Below, in pieces: positions 53,402 to 61,852 of a stretch of 64,000 nt of DNA. A model generated the notes under the pieces. The model was not told where the DNA came from. It worked only from the letters and a program-made list of their open reading frames with translations, and did no database searches. Within the stretch, counting starts at the first letter, position 1; the number at the start of each line of letters is the position of its first letter. This stretch comes from Acuticoccus sp965213555. GTDB taxonomy: Bacteria; Pseudomonadota; Alphaproteobacteria; Rhizobiales; Amorphaceae. The stretch spans positions 3,348,001-3,412,000 of the forward strand of contig NZ_OZ243890.1 in assembly GCF_965213555.1 (NCBI RefSeq), written 5' to 3'. Both the position numbers and the translations under genes were made by a program.

Positions 53402-53447
53402 CGCACAAAATGCGCCGAACACCGGTTGAAAAAGCGCACAAGGTGCG
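53402..53447. promoter_or_regulatory. Two candidate operator palindromes upstream of the XRE gene
   Basis: CGCACAAAATGCG (53402-53414) and CGCACAAGGTGCG (53435-53447). The second is a perfect inverted repeat (CGCAC-AAG-GTGCG), the first has one mismatch. Their centres are 33 bp apart, about three helical turns, placing both on the same DNA face. They lie in the divergent control region of the XRE gene. Binding is inferred. Confidence 0.55.
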
Positions 53448-53589
53448 TACGTTACGGGTGGAGGCGCACTGGTTGCGGGAGAGGTAGCGAGGATCGGCAT
53501 CGAACGCCAGCCGTTTCAGCGCCGTTGCCAACCCGCCGTCCTCCAGGGCGTCGGCGGAACAGCAACCGACAACATCGAAGGGTCGTAAC

Positions 53590-53727
53590 ATGCTCAATCA
53601 CCTCCTCCTCGGCCAAGCCCTCATCCGCGCGCCACGCGTGCGTCGGCGCTGGTTCGAGCGGGTGCTGCCGCGCCAAGCACGCCCGCGCAAGCCGCTCGCG
53701 TCCCAGCGCAGGCACGGGGAGCATTGA
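53590..53727 (+). CDS. Possible small basic protein, 45 aa
   Basis: MLNHLLLGQALIRAPRVRRR continues to an Arg-rich end ...RRHGEH-stop. A purine-rich GAAGGG lies 8 nt before the ATG. The protein has a short hydrophobic start and then 12 Arg and few acidic residues. It sits between the XRE operator region and the YpfJ-type gene on the plus strand. I do not recognise the family. In DNA this GC-rich a 45-codon frame can arise by chance. Confidence 0.3.
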   Translation: MLNHLLLGQALIRAPRVRRRWFERVLPRQARPRKPLASQRRHGEH

Positions 53728-53778
53728 CGCAGCGTCCGCGCTAAAGTCCGTCCGGGATCTTGAGCGAGAGGACGCGCC

Positions 53779-54705
53779 ATGCGCTGGGAAGGCCGCCGCC
53801 AGAGCGACAACGTCGTGGACCGCCGCGGGCGCGGCCCGATCTCCGGCAGGCGCGGGCTGCCGCGCGGGGGGCGGGTGCGCATCCCTCGCGGCGGCAGCTC
53901 GGGGGGGCTGCGCCGGGCCGGTGGCGGCTCCATCGTCCTCGTCATCCTCGTTGCGCTTGGGCTGTGGATCTTCGCCGGAATCAACCCGATCCAGCTCCTC
54001 GACATGCTGGCAAGGCAGGATGGTGCCGTCGTCACGCAGGCGCCGCGCAGCCCGGAGCAGGTCGCCGCCGACGACGAGCGCAGCCAGTTCCTGTCGGTGG
54101 TGCTTGCCGAGACCGAGGACACCTGGGGCAGGATCTTCCGCGACAGCGGCTCGACCTACGAGCCGCCGCGCTTGGTGCTCTACTCGGGGGCGGTCAACTC
54201 CGACTGTGGCTTCGGCACCGCCGCTGCTGGGCCGTTCTATTGCCCGGCCGACCGGCAGGTGTACGTCGACCTGTCCTTCTTCGACCTCCTCGCCCAACGG
54301 CTGAATGCTCCTGGCGACTTTGCCCAGGCCTACGTCGTTGCGCACGAGGTCGGCCACCACGTGCAGAACCTCACCGGGGTGCTGGGGCGCTACCAGCAGG
54401 CACGGCAGGGCCTGTCCGAGCGCGAGGCCAACGCCGTCTCGGTGCGGGTTGAGCTGCAGGCGGACTGCTACGCCGGCGTGTGGGCTCACTCGGCGGACCG
54501 CATCGGCCTCCTCGAGGAGGGCGACATCGATGAGGCGCTGGGCGCGGCGTCGGCCGTGGGCGACGACGTCATGCAACGGCGGACCCAGGGCACGGTGGTG
54601 CCGGAGAGCTTCAACCACGGCACCGCCGCAGAGCGGGCGCGCTGGTTCACCGTCGGCTACCGCTCCGGCGATCCTGGCGCCTGCGACACCTTCGAGGCGC
54701 GCTGA
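53779..54705 (+). CDS. YpfJ-type neutral zinc metallopeptidase, membrane-anchored
   Basis: 308 aa. Starts MRWEGRRQSDNVVDRRG, the fixed start of the KPN_02809/YpfJ family. A Gly/Arg-rich stretch is followed by one membrane helix (about residues 51-70, SIVLVILVALGLWIFAG). The periplasmic part has CGFGTAAAGPFYCPADRQVYVDLSFF, the zinc motif VVAHEVGHHVQNLTG (HExGH) and VRVELQADCYAGVWAH (third ligand Glu/Asp region). Substrate unknown in the family. All expected residues are present. Confidence 0.92.
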   Translation: MRWEGRRQSDNVVDRRGRGPISGRRGLPRGGRVRIPRGGSSGGLRRAGGGSIVLVILVALGLWIFAGINPIQLLDMLARQDGAVVTQAPRSPEQVAADDERSQFLSVVLAETEDTWGRIFRDSGSTYEPPRLVLYSGAVNSDCGFGTAAAGPFYCPADRQVYVDLSFFDLLAQRLNAPGDFAQAYVVAHEVGHHVQNLTGVLGRYQQARQGLSEREANAVSVRVELQADCYAGVWAHSADRIGLLEEGDIDEALGAASAVGDDVMQRRTQGTVVPESFNHGTAAERARWFTVGYRSGDPGACDTFEAR

Positions 54706-54741
54706 CGCAGCTCCTCGTCCGCAGCGCTCAGCGGATGCCGT

Positions 54742-55275
54742 TCATTCAGGGCTGAGGGGACGCTCGAGCATCGCGACGCGCTTGCCGTGCGCCTCGTTGT
54801 GCCGCTCGGTGAGGACGCGGAAGCCGAGCGCCGCGTGGAACGCCATGGATGTCGGGTTGGGCGGATCGACGTTGACCTCCGCGCAGATCCGGCACAGCGC
54901 GTCCTCCTCGGCACGGCGCAGCGCGTCCTCGTAGAGCGCGCGGCCGATGCCCTGGCCCCGAGCCCGCGGAGACACAACGACGCGGTCGACGTAGAGGAAG
55001 CGCTCGAAGCGTGCCTCGAACCAGCGGTAGTTCAGGCTGTCGTAGGGGCGGCCGGGCAGGAGCGTGAGGAGCGCGCCGGCCACCGGGACGCGGTCCGTGC
55101 GGGCCACGCGAAGCCTTCCCATCGCCGCGAGCGTCAGCAGCGCGGCCTCGTCGAGCGCGTTGACCGCCGGCACCGCGGCGGTGTTGAGCGCCAGCACCGC
55201 CGGCACGTCAGCGGTCCCGAAGTCCTCAACGGCGAGGTGCGTCGCAGGGGCCTCGGGGCTTCGCTCGATGCTCAA
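54742..55275 (-). CDS. GNAT-family N-acetyltransferase
   Basis: 177 aa. The acetyl-CoA motif A is YVDRVVVSPRARGQGIGRALYEDALRRA (Arg-Gln-Gly-Ile-Gly), and the typical C-terminal end is PTSMAFHAALGFRVLTERHN. The ATG at 55275 overlaps the carA TGA (ATGA), so it is translated with carA. Acceptor substrate unknown; the carA link does not define it. Confidence 0.9.
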   Translation of the reverse strand: MSIERSPEAPATHLAVEDFGTADVPAVLALNTAAVPAVNALDEAALLTLAAMGRLRVARTDRVPVAGALLTLLPGRPYDSLNYRWFEARFERFLYVDRVVVSPRARGQGIGRALYEDALRRAEEDALCRICAEVNVDPPNPTSMAFHAALGFRVLTERHNEAHGKRVAMLERPLSPE

Positions 55276-56468
55276 CGTGCGGCCGTCGGCTCCGCGTGCG
55301 CGATCATCTCGAGGAACCGGTCGAACAGCGCGTGGCTGTCGTGCGGCCCGGGCGACGCCTCGGGGTGGTACTGCACCGAGAACGCCGGCCGGTCGGTGAG
55401 GGCGAGCCCGCAGTTCGAACCATCGAACAGCGAACGGTGCGTCTCGCGCGCGTTCGCCGGCAGGGTCGAGGCGTCCACCATGAAGCCGTGGTTCATGGAC
55501 ACGATGGACACCGCGCCGGTGTCGACGTCGAGGACCGGGTGGTTCGCGCCGTGGTGCCCCTGACGCATCTTGGCCGTACGCGCCCCGATCGCGTGCCCCA
55601 GAAGCTGATGGCCGAGGCAGATGCCGAACGTCGGCAGTCGCCGGTCGAGCAGCGCGCGAAGCGTGTCGCCGACGACCGCGCTCGTCGCCTCAGGGTCGCC
55701 AGGGCCGTTGGACAGGAACAGGCCGTCCGGCTCGGTCGCCAGCACCTCCTGCGGGCTGGCCGTCGCCGGCAACACCGTGATGCGCGCCCCGCGCGAGGCG
55801 AGCAGGCGCAGGATGTTGCCCTTGATGCCGTAGTCGAGCGCGACGATGTGCGGCCCGGCAGCACCGAGCGCGCCATCGAAGCCGCGGCCCCAGGACCACG
55901 CACCGCCCGACCAGGGTGCGGGGGCGCGACCCGAGACGAGGGTCGCGAGCTCGGCCCCCGACATCGGCGGGGCCTCGCGCGCGAGAGTGAGGAGATCGTC
56001 CACGTCGAAGGCGCCGCGCGGGTCGTGCGACAGCGCGGCGTTGACCATCCCGTCCTCGCGGATGCGGGCGGTGAGCGCACGCGTGTCGATGCCGGTGATG
56101 CCCACGATGCCGCGGCGCAGCAGCCAGGCGTCGAACCCCTCGTGGGCCCGCCAGCTCTGCGGCTGCGTGATCGACGCGCGAAGGACGCAGCCGCGCGCCG
56201 CCACGGCGGCCTCCCGCGCCACGGTCTCGACGTCGTCCTCGTTGGCGCCGACGTTGCCGATGTGAGGAAACGTGAAGGTGACGATCTGCCCCGCGTAGGA
56301 CGGGTCGGTCAGGATCTCCTGGTACCCGGTCATCGCGGTGTTGAAGCACAGCTCCCCCACCGTCACCCCCGTCGCACCGGCCCCGGACCCGAACAGCACG
56401 AGGCCGTCCGCGAGCGCCAGGCACGCCGTGGGCGTCGGGTCGTCCCAGCCCAGCGCCTCGCCCGTCAT
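55272..56468 (-). CDS. carA: Carbamoyl-phosphate synthase small subunit (glutaminase)
   Basis: 398 aa from the ATG at 56468 (MTGEALGWDDPTPTACLALADG). CarA N-domain has GVTVGELCFNTAMTGYQEIL and the Gly-Ile-Thr-Gly-Ile-Asp-Thr-Arg segment (GIVGITGIDTRALTARIRE). The class I glutaminase triad: FGICLGHQLLGHAIG (Cys nucleophile) and VQYHPEASPGPHDS (His, Glu). Supplies ammonia to CarB. First gene of carA-GNAT; a 361-bp divergent region separates it from the YqeY gene. Confidence 0.97.
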   Translation of the reverse strand: MTGEALGWDDPTPTACLALADGLVLFGSGAGATGVTVGELCFNTAMTGYQEILTDPSYAGQIVTFTFPHIGNVGANEDDVETVAREAAVAARGCVLRASITQPQSWRAHEGFDAWLLRRGIVGITGIDTRALTARIREDGMVNAALSHDPRGAFDVDDLLTLAREAPPMSGAELATLVSGRAPAPWSGGAWSWGRGFDGALGAAGPHIVALDYGIKGNILRLLASRGARITVLPATASPQEVLATEPDGLFLSNGPGDPEATSAVVGDTLRALLDRRLPTFGICLGHQLLGHAIGARTAKMRQGHHGANHPVLDVDTGAVSIVSMNHGFMVDASTLPANARETHRSLFDGSNCGLALTDRPAFSVQYHPEASPGPHDSHALFDRFLEMIAHAEPTAAR

Positions 56469-56829
56469 CCTCGTTCCTCCATCGCGCCTCGGCGTGGCGC
56501 CGTCCACTGCCGACCCGATTTAGCGGGCCGCCCGGCGCCTGAACACCCCGCCCAACCAAGGCCCGCCGAGCGCCTGCATCGCGGAACCGCTGGGCGCCGT
56601 GGGCGGCTCGACGCCCTCGTCGGACGATCCCTCGACGCGCTCGCCGGACGATCCTTGGCGCTTTGCCACCCCTTAACCATCTATGTAAGCCAGACGACAG
56701 CACGGTCTGGCAGTCATGCATTCGTCAGCGGGACGCGATCCGTGGCCGAGCCGTTCGAGGGGAGTTGGCGATAGGGAACGACGGTGTTAAGCGCCACGCC
56801 GCGCGTGTCCGTGTCAGCAGGGTGTCATC
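56469..56829. other. Divergent intergenic region between carA and the YqeY gene
   Basis: 361 bp, no gene supported. Contains two similar short direct repeats, CTCGTCGGACGATCC (near 56618) and CTCGCCGGACGATCC (near 56640). Promoters for both flanking genes are expected here. Confidence 0.4.
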
Positions 56830-57276
56830 ATGAACGTCCGAGAACAGCTGCAAGCCGCGATCCGCGAAGCCAGCGAGCACGACGAGCGACGTCGCTTGTG
56901 TACGCTGCGCCTCATGCAGACCGCCATTCGCGATCGCGACCAGGCGCACTGCGTGGGGCATGGCGAGAAGATCACGCACGGTGAGATCGCCGCGCTCCTC
57001 ACCAGGATGATCAAGCAGCGTGAGGAGCAGATCGCGGACGAGCACGATCCGCAGGCGGTCCGCGAGGCGGCCACCGAGATCGAGACGATCCGCGAGTTCA
57101 TGCCGCCGTTGATGGACGACGTGGCGTTGCACAGCGCCTGTGCGCAGGCCGTGCGTGACGTCGGCGCCGCGGGGCTGCGCGATGTCGGGCGCACGATCAG
57201 CACGCTGAAGAAGCGCTACCCGGACCAGATCGACGTCGGGCGCGCCAGCAACCTCGTCAAGGGCATGCTGCGCTGA
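56830..57276 (+). CDS. GatB/YqeY domain-containing protein
   Basis: 148 aa, the normal length for YqeY, which corresponds to the tRNA-binding tail domain of GatB. Motifs: RRLCTLRLMQTAIRDRDQAH, ITHGEIAALLTRMIKQREEQI, AATEIETIREFMPPLMDD and GRTISTLKKRYPDQIDVGRASNLVK. Possibly involved in tRNA amidation quality control; function is not settled. Commonly found beside carA and upstream of dnaG-rpoD in alphaproteobacteria. Confidence 0.92.
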   Translation: MNVREQLQAAIREASEHDERRRLCTLRLMQTAIRDRDQAHCVGHGEKITHGEIAALLTRMIKQREEQIADEHDPQAVREAATEIETIREFMPPLMDDVALHSACAQAVRDVGAAGLRDVGRTISTLKKRYPDQIDVGRASNLVKGMLR

Positions 57277-57356
57277 CCTCGGCGCGTTGCGGGGCTCCTC
57301 AGCGTCCGTGGTGACCCCGCCCATCCGCCCAGCCCGACGGTCCCTCGACATCAAGC

Positions 57357-57840
57357 GCCACCGCACAGGCCGCGCCGCCGTACGATGAGGCCGCCGTTGG
57401 CGCTTCCACGCGTACGGCCTCGAGGACCGCGCGAGGTCCGTTGAGGCGCGCCGGACCCAGCGGCCCGCCGACGCAGGGTCGACGAATGGCCATGCCGTCC
57501 TCGAGCTGGCGCCTGGCGCCTCGCGCAGTTGTGCCGAGCGCGCTGTTGGGGTGACGAGCGCCTCGATCGCCACGCCACCGCACCGGCCGCGCCGCCGTAC
57601 GATGTGCAGCCATTGGCGCTTCGACGCGTACGGCCTTCGCGATGTGCAGCCATTGGCGCTTCGACGCGTACGGCCTTGAGGACGGCGCGAGGTCCGTTGA
57701 CGCTCGCCGGACCCAGCGGCCCGCCGACGCAAGCTCGACGGATGGCCACGCGGTCCTCGAGCTGGCGCCTGGCGCCTCGCGCATCTGTGCCGAGCGCGCT
57801 GTTGCGGTGACGAGCGCGTCGATCGCCACGCAACCGCATC
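57357..57840. repeat. 217-bp imperfect tandem repeat with a nested 40-bp duplication
   Basis: Unit 1 spans 57357-57573. Unit 2 spans 57574-57829 and includes an extra 40-bp copy (57601-57640 and 57641-57677, GATGTGCAGCCATTGGCGCT...). A third unit begins at 57830 (CAACCGCATC) and then diverges. The two units align over their full length at roughly 85-90 percent by eye (for example GGACCCAGCGGCCCGCCGAC and CTCGAGCTGGCGCCTGGCGC occur in both). They lie between the YqeY and hss genes. Long open frames across them are a by-product of GC content. Confidence 0.85.
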
Positions 57841-58223
57841 GAGCTCGCCATCTCGCACCCCAACGATTGGTGCCGCGTCGCCCGCGCGCTGCGACCGGCT
57901 GTCTTCGAGCTGCGCGTCCGCCGTCGCCGTCGCACTCGTCATCCGGTGGTCGTGCTGATCGTGTCCAGGACCACCGTGTGAAGAACCGAGGAAGCGGACC
58001 ATCGGCGCGACACCCCGTCGCGCGGCCGGCGAACGGACGCCGCCTGAGGCGTGACCGCAAGCGGGCCTACGACGTCGTTCGTGCATCCTACCGTCCTGCC
58101 ACGGGCGGCGGGACCTCGTGGGCTGGGACGTCGCTCCCGCCAACAGGTTGGACGGGGACGGAGGACGACCGGTGCGCCGGCCTTGGGACGCCCGGCCTCA
58201 GGATCGCGCGCACGGCGGCGGCG
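57841..58223. other. Non-coding tail of the repeat region before hss
   Basis: About 380 bp between the repeat and the hss stop. No supported gene, no hairpin with a U-run found. Frames here have no recognisable product. Confidence 0.4.
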
Positions 58224-59660
58224 TCAGCGCACGAGGACGTTGCGGAACTGCCAGGGGTCGGCGGGGTCGATGTCCTCAGGGAAGAGGCCGGGGCGACCGG
58301 TGAGCGGCGTCCAGTCCGTGTAGTAGCCGTGCACCGGGCCGAGGTAGGGCGACTGCACCTCGAGGCACCTCGTGTGGTCCATCTCGTCCGCTTCGACGAT
58401 GCCAGCCTCCGGGTTCTCCAGCGCCCAAACCATGCCGGCGAGGACGGCGGACGTGACCTGAAGGCCCGTGGCGTTCTGGTATGGCGCGATGCGCCGCGTC
58501 TCCTCGATGGAGAGTTGCGAGCCGTACCAGTACGCGTTCTTCACGTGGCCATAAAGAAGCACGCCGAGCTCGTCGATGCCGTCCTCGATCTCGTCCTCGT
58601 GGAGCACGTGGAGGACGGACTGCACCTCGCCGGCCTGGCCGAACATCTCGTGCAGCGACAGGACCGCGTCGTTCGCCGGATGGTAGGCGTAGTGGCAGGT
58701 CGGCCGGTACTCCGGGTCGAGCCCCTCCCCGACGGTGTAGTAGTCGGCGATGGACACGCTTTCGTTGTGCGTCACCAGGAAGCCGTACTGCGGCCCCGGC
58801 GTCGGGCACCAGCTGCGCACACGCGTGTCGGCGCCAGGCTGCAGCAGGAAGCGCGCGGCCCGGCAGCCCGACCCCTCAGGTTGCGCGCGAAGGTTGCCAG
58901 GCTGCCAGCGCTCGTGCGTGCCCCAGCCGAGCTCGGCGGGCTGCAGGCCCTCAGAGATGAAGCCCTCCACCGACCACGTGTTCCAGAACGCGTCCATCGG
59001 CTTGGGGTGCCTCGCGCGCTGGGTGTCGCGCTCGGCGATGTGGATGCCGGTGACGCCGAGCTCCTGCATGAGCTTGGCCCACCCCTCCCGGTCCGGAGGC
59101 GGAGCAACATCCTGACCGGCGTCCTTGGCGAGGTCGAGGAGCGCTTGCTTGACGAACCAGGACACCATCCCTGGGTTCGCGCCGCAACAGGAGACCGCCG
59201 TGGCACCGCCCGGCCTCGCGCGCTTCTCGGCACGCACGGTTTCGCGCAGGTGGTAGTTGGTGCGCGTGTGCGCCGGCGACTCCCGGTCAAAGTAGAAGCC
59301 CGGCCAGGGCTCGACCACGGTGTCGATGTAGAGCACACCAAGCTCGCGCGTCAGCCGCAGAATATCGAGCGAGGACGTGTCCACCGACAGGTTCACGCAG
59401 AAGCCCTGACCGTCCCCCTCGGTGAGCAGAGGCGACAGCAGGTCCCGATGGTTCTCCCGGGTGACCGCCTCGTGGAGGAAGCGGATGCCGCGCTCGTCGA
59501 GCAGTGCCCGGTCGACGTCCGACGGGTCGATGACTACCATGCGCGAGGCATCGTAGTCGAAGTGCCGCTCGATGAGCGGCAGCGTGCCGCGGCCGATGGA
59601 GCCGAAGCCGATCACGACGATCGGTCCGGTGATGGTGCCGTGGCGCGGCCAGTCGCTCAT
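58224..59660 (-). CDS. hss: Homospermidine synthase
   Basis: 478 aa, the usual length. NAD-binding start GTITGPIVVIGFGSIGRGTLPLIERHF, then the family-specific SCCGANPGMVSWFVKQALLDL, NTWSVEGFISEGLQPAELGWGTHE and FLVTHNESVSIADYYT. C-terminal HVKNAYWYGSQLSIEETRRIAPYQNATGLQVTSAVLAGM, split across secondary elements. It forms homospermidine from two putrescines (or putrescine and spermidine), the major polyamine route in many alphaproteobacteria. Single gene, 170 bp from the GGDEF-like gene. Confidence 0.95.
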   Translation of the reverse strand: MSDWPRHGTITGPIVVIGFGSIGRGTLPLIERHFDYDASRMVVIDPSDVDRALLDERGIRFLHEAVTRENHRDLLSPLLTEGDGQGFCVNLSVDTSSLDILRLTRELGVLYIDTVVEPWPGFYFDRESPAHTRTNYHLRETVRAEKRARPGGATAVSCCGANPGMVSWFVKQALLDLAKDAGQDVAPPPDREGWAKLMQELGVTGIHIAERDTQRARHPKPMDAFWNTWSVEGFISEGLQPAELGWGTHERWQPGNLRAQPEGSGCRAARFLLQPGADTRVRSWCPTPGPQYGFLVTHNESVSIADYYTVGEGLDPEYRPTCHYAYHPANDAVLSLHEMFGQAGEVQSVLHVLHEDEIEDGIDELGVLLYGHVKNAYWYGSQLSIEETRRIAPYQNATGLQVTSAVLAGMVWALENPEAGIVEADEMDHTRCLEVQSPYLGPVHGYYTDWTPLTGRPGLFPEDIDPADPWQFRNVLVR

Positions 59661-59829
59661 TCGTACGTCTCCCCGGTGCCGCCCGGGCGTACCATGGCGA
59701 CCGGTGTCCCGCTACGGAGGCGCGGCGGTGGCGCAGCGGAGGGGGGCGCACACGCGGGCAACCGTCCCGCAGTCGGCCTCAACGCCAAGGCTGGCGGGCG
59801 CCGCCCCTGACGTGCCTTCTCTTGGGCCG

Positions 59830-60999
59830 TCAGGCGGCGGCGGACGAAGACGAACTCGTCGGCGCGGCCGTCCCTTCGTCGAGGACCGGCAGCGCGCCGG
59901 GGAAGGTGCGGCTCGGACCGGAGAAGTCGAGCCAGGGTCCGATGACGCCGTGCGCGTCGCGGGTCATCGCGAGGAACAGCTCGCCCTCGGCTGCGGCCTC
60001 GACGTCGTGCGGACCCAGGGTGCCGTCCACCTCGGCGCACCCGATGGAGACGGTGATGCCGCCGGCCTCGGCCGTGCCGCAGGCGCCGTGCACCGCCTCC
60101 TGCACACGCCTGGCGACCGGAAGGGCGAAGGGCAGGCTCGCATGCGGCAAGAGCACGCCGAAGCGGTCGAAGTCGATCGCGGTGCACAGGTCGCACTCGC
60201 GGGTGGCGCGGCTGATGTGCGTCGCCACCTCGGCGCGCAGCCGCTCCCAAGCCGCCTCCCCGATGGACTTGCGCACCGCCGCTGCATCGTCGATGGCGAC
60301 GAGCAGGTAGGCGTACTCGTGTCCGTAGCGCTCGTGCATGCGCCAGTGATGCTCGAGCTGGTTCTGGAACACGATGTGCGGCACGGTTCCGGTGAGGTCC
60401 TCGAACACTCGCAGTGCCTGGTTGCGACGGTTCGCGGACGAGCGGACCGCCTCGTTGCTGACGGCGAAGCCGCACAGGAGCGTGCCGAAGGGGAGCCAGA
60501 TCAGAAGTGGGACAACGACGTTCTGCCGGTTCCTCACCTCGCCCAGCGCAGGGGCGAGGAAGCCGAGGAGGCACAGCGGTGACGCGACGGCCGCCGCAAG
60601 CACCGCCCGCCGTGCGATGGGAGCGTTCGCTCGGCGCCACAGGAGGTGGACGCTGAGCCCCACCAACGCGCACAGCACGATGCCGGACGTCCCCATGAGG
60701 ACGGCGGGCCCGCCCTCCGCCGCGCGCATGATGAGCGGGACCGGCAGCATGACCGCGGTGCCGACCGGCCCGCCGAACAGGCTGCCAACGACGATGAGGA
60801 CGCCGCGACCGTCGATGACGAAGCCGTCGGCGTAGGTGGGCATTGCCATGACGAGCGCCAGGAAGGCGGCGCAAACCGCCCCGACGGCCGCCTGACGGGC
60901 GTGGTGGTTCGCAAGAACGTCGAACACGATGCCCAGCACGAAGGCGAAGGCGACCAGTAAGCTCGCCGACAAAAGCAGCTGATGGAACGCCGCCGTCAT
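59830..60999 (-). CDS. Membrane protein with 5TM sensor and degenerate GGDEF domain
   Basis: 389 aa from the ATG at 60999 (MTAAFHQLLLSASLLVAFAF). Six or so membrane helices in the first 190 residues resemble a 5TM-5TMR_LYT sensor (GRGVLIVVGSLFGGPVGTAVMLP, GILCALVGL-type). A GGDEF-like fold follows (ALRVFEDLTGTVPHI, YAYLLVAIDDAAAVRKSIGE, LRAEVATHISRATRECDLCTAIDFDRFGVLLP). The RxGGDEF motif is replaced by AIDFDRFG, so diguanylate cyclase activity is not expected. Ends with a Ser-rich tail. It may act as a c-di-GMP or GTP sensor; this is inference. Confidence 0.75.
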   Translation of the reverse strand: MTAAFHQLLLSASLLVAFAFVLGIVFDVLANHHARQAAVGAVCAAFLALVMAMPTYADGFVIDGRGVLIVVGSLFGGPVGTAVMLPVPLIMRAAEGGPAVLMGTSGIVLCALVGLSVHLLWRRANAPIARRAVLAAAVASPLCLLGFLAPALGEVRNRQNVVVPLLIWLPFGTLLCGFAVSNEAVRSSANRRNQALRVFEDLTGTVPHIVFQNQLEHHWRMHERYGHEYAYLLVAIDDAAAVRKSIGEAAWERLRAEVATHISRATRECDLCTAIDFDRFGVLLPHASLPFALPVARRVQEAVHGACGTAEAGGITVSIGCAEVDGTLGPHDVEAAAEGELFLAMTRDAHGVIGPWLDFSGPSRTFPGALPVLDEGTAAPTSSSSSAAA

Positions 61000-61102
61000 C
61001 AAACCTCTCCCTACGTGACCACGATGGGCCGTCCCCAAAGCACTGTCGCCAGCAGGCTAAGACGTGCGGCTGGTGCGGGGCTGGACCGGCTTTGCAGCGC
61101 GC

Positions 61103-61840
61103 TCAGGATCCGTAGGGAGGGTCGGGGATGGAGCGGTGGGCCTCGCGCAGCGCGCTCGACCAGGCATCGCGCACGTGGGCGAAGTAGCCGTCGGCCTCGG
61201 TGATGCGCGTGTTGACGCTTGTGGCGAGCCGGTCGCGCGGCAGCACCATCGCGTCCACCGGCAGCCCGACTGCAAGGTTGGAGCGGATGGTGCTGTCCAT
61301 GGAGATGAGGGCGATCTTCAGCGCCTGCGGCAGCGGCGTGTGGAAGTCGATCGCGCGGTCGATGATCGGCTTGCCATACTTGTGCTCGCCGATCTGCAGG
61401 AACGGCGTGTCCTCGGTCGCTTCGAGGAAGTTGCCGGCACGGTACACCATGAACAGGCGCAGCCGCCGCGTGCCGATCTGCCCGCCGAGGAGCAGCGTGC
61501 ACTCGAACCCGCCGCCGTCCTCCTTCAGGGCCTCGCCGTCGCGCTCGCGCACGGTCCGCACCGCTTCGCCGGCGAACTGCGCAAGCTCGAACATCGAGCC
61601 GACGGTGAACAGGGTCCGAAGGTCGCCGTCGGCCGAGGGCAGACCCTCCAGCATGTGGTTCACCACGGCCTGCGTCACGGCGAGGTTGCCGGCGGTCGCC
61701 ACGGCGATCACACGCTCGCCCCGCGCCTCGAACACCTGCAGCTTGCGGAAGGTCGCGATGTTGTCGACGCCGGCGTTGGTGCGCGTGTCGCCGACCATCA
61801 CGAGGCCGGCATCAAGCAGCAGCCCGACGCAGTAGGTCAT
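61103..61840 (-). CDS. Proteasome-type protease (bacterial Ntn-hydrolase)
   Basis: 245 aa. Begins MTYCVGLLLDAGLVMVGDTRTNAG, with Thr2 as the candidate N-terminal nucleophile after Met removal. Characteristic segments are DNIATFRKLQVFE, HMLEGLPSADGDLRTLFTV, FLQIGEHKYGKPIIDRAIDF and KIALISMDSTIRSNLAVGLPVD. This is the Anbu/BPP-like group seen with ATP-grasp, alpha-E and transglutaminase genes. The start is 13 bp after the transglutaminase stop. Last gene of the four-gene operon. Substrate unknown. Confidence 0.9.
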   Translation of the reverse strand: MTYCVGLLLDAGLVMVGDTRTNAGVDNIATFRKLQVFEARGERVIAVATAGNLAVTQAVVNHMLEGLPSADGDLRTLFTVGSMFELAQFAGEAVRTVRERDGEALKEDGGGFECTLLLGGQIGTRRLRLFMVYRAGNFLEATEDTPFLQIGEHKYGKPIIDRAIDFHTPLPQALKIALISMDSTIRSNLAVGLPVDAMVLPRDRLATSVNTRITEADGYFAHVRDAWSSALREAHRSIPDPPYGS

Positions 61841-61852
61841 CTGCCGCTCCGC

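Noticed and set aside
56725..58143. 472-codon minus-strand open frame over the YqeY gene and the tandem repeats
   Set aside because: Antisense to the YqeY gene for half its length and made of repeat units for the rest; no recognisable domain.
57642..59810. 722-codon plus-strand open frame over the repeat and hss
   Set aside because: Antisense to a clear homospermidine synthase, crosses the repeat and intergenic DNA; an effect of high GC.
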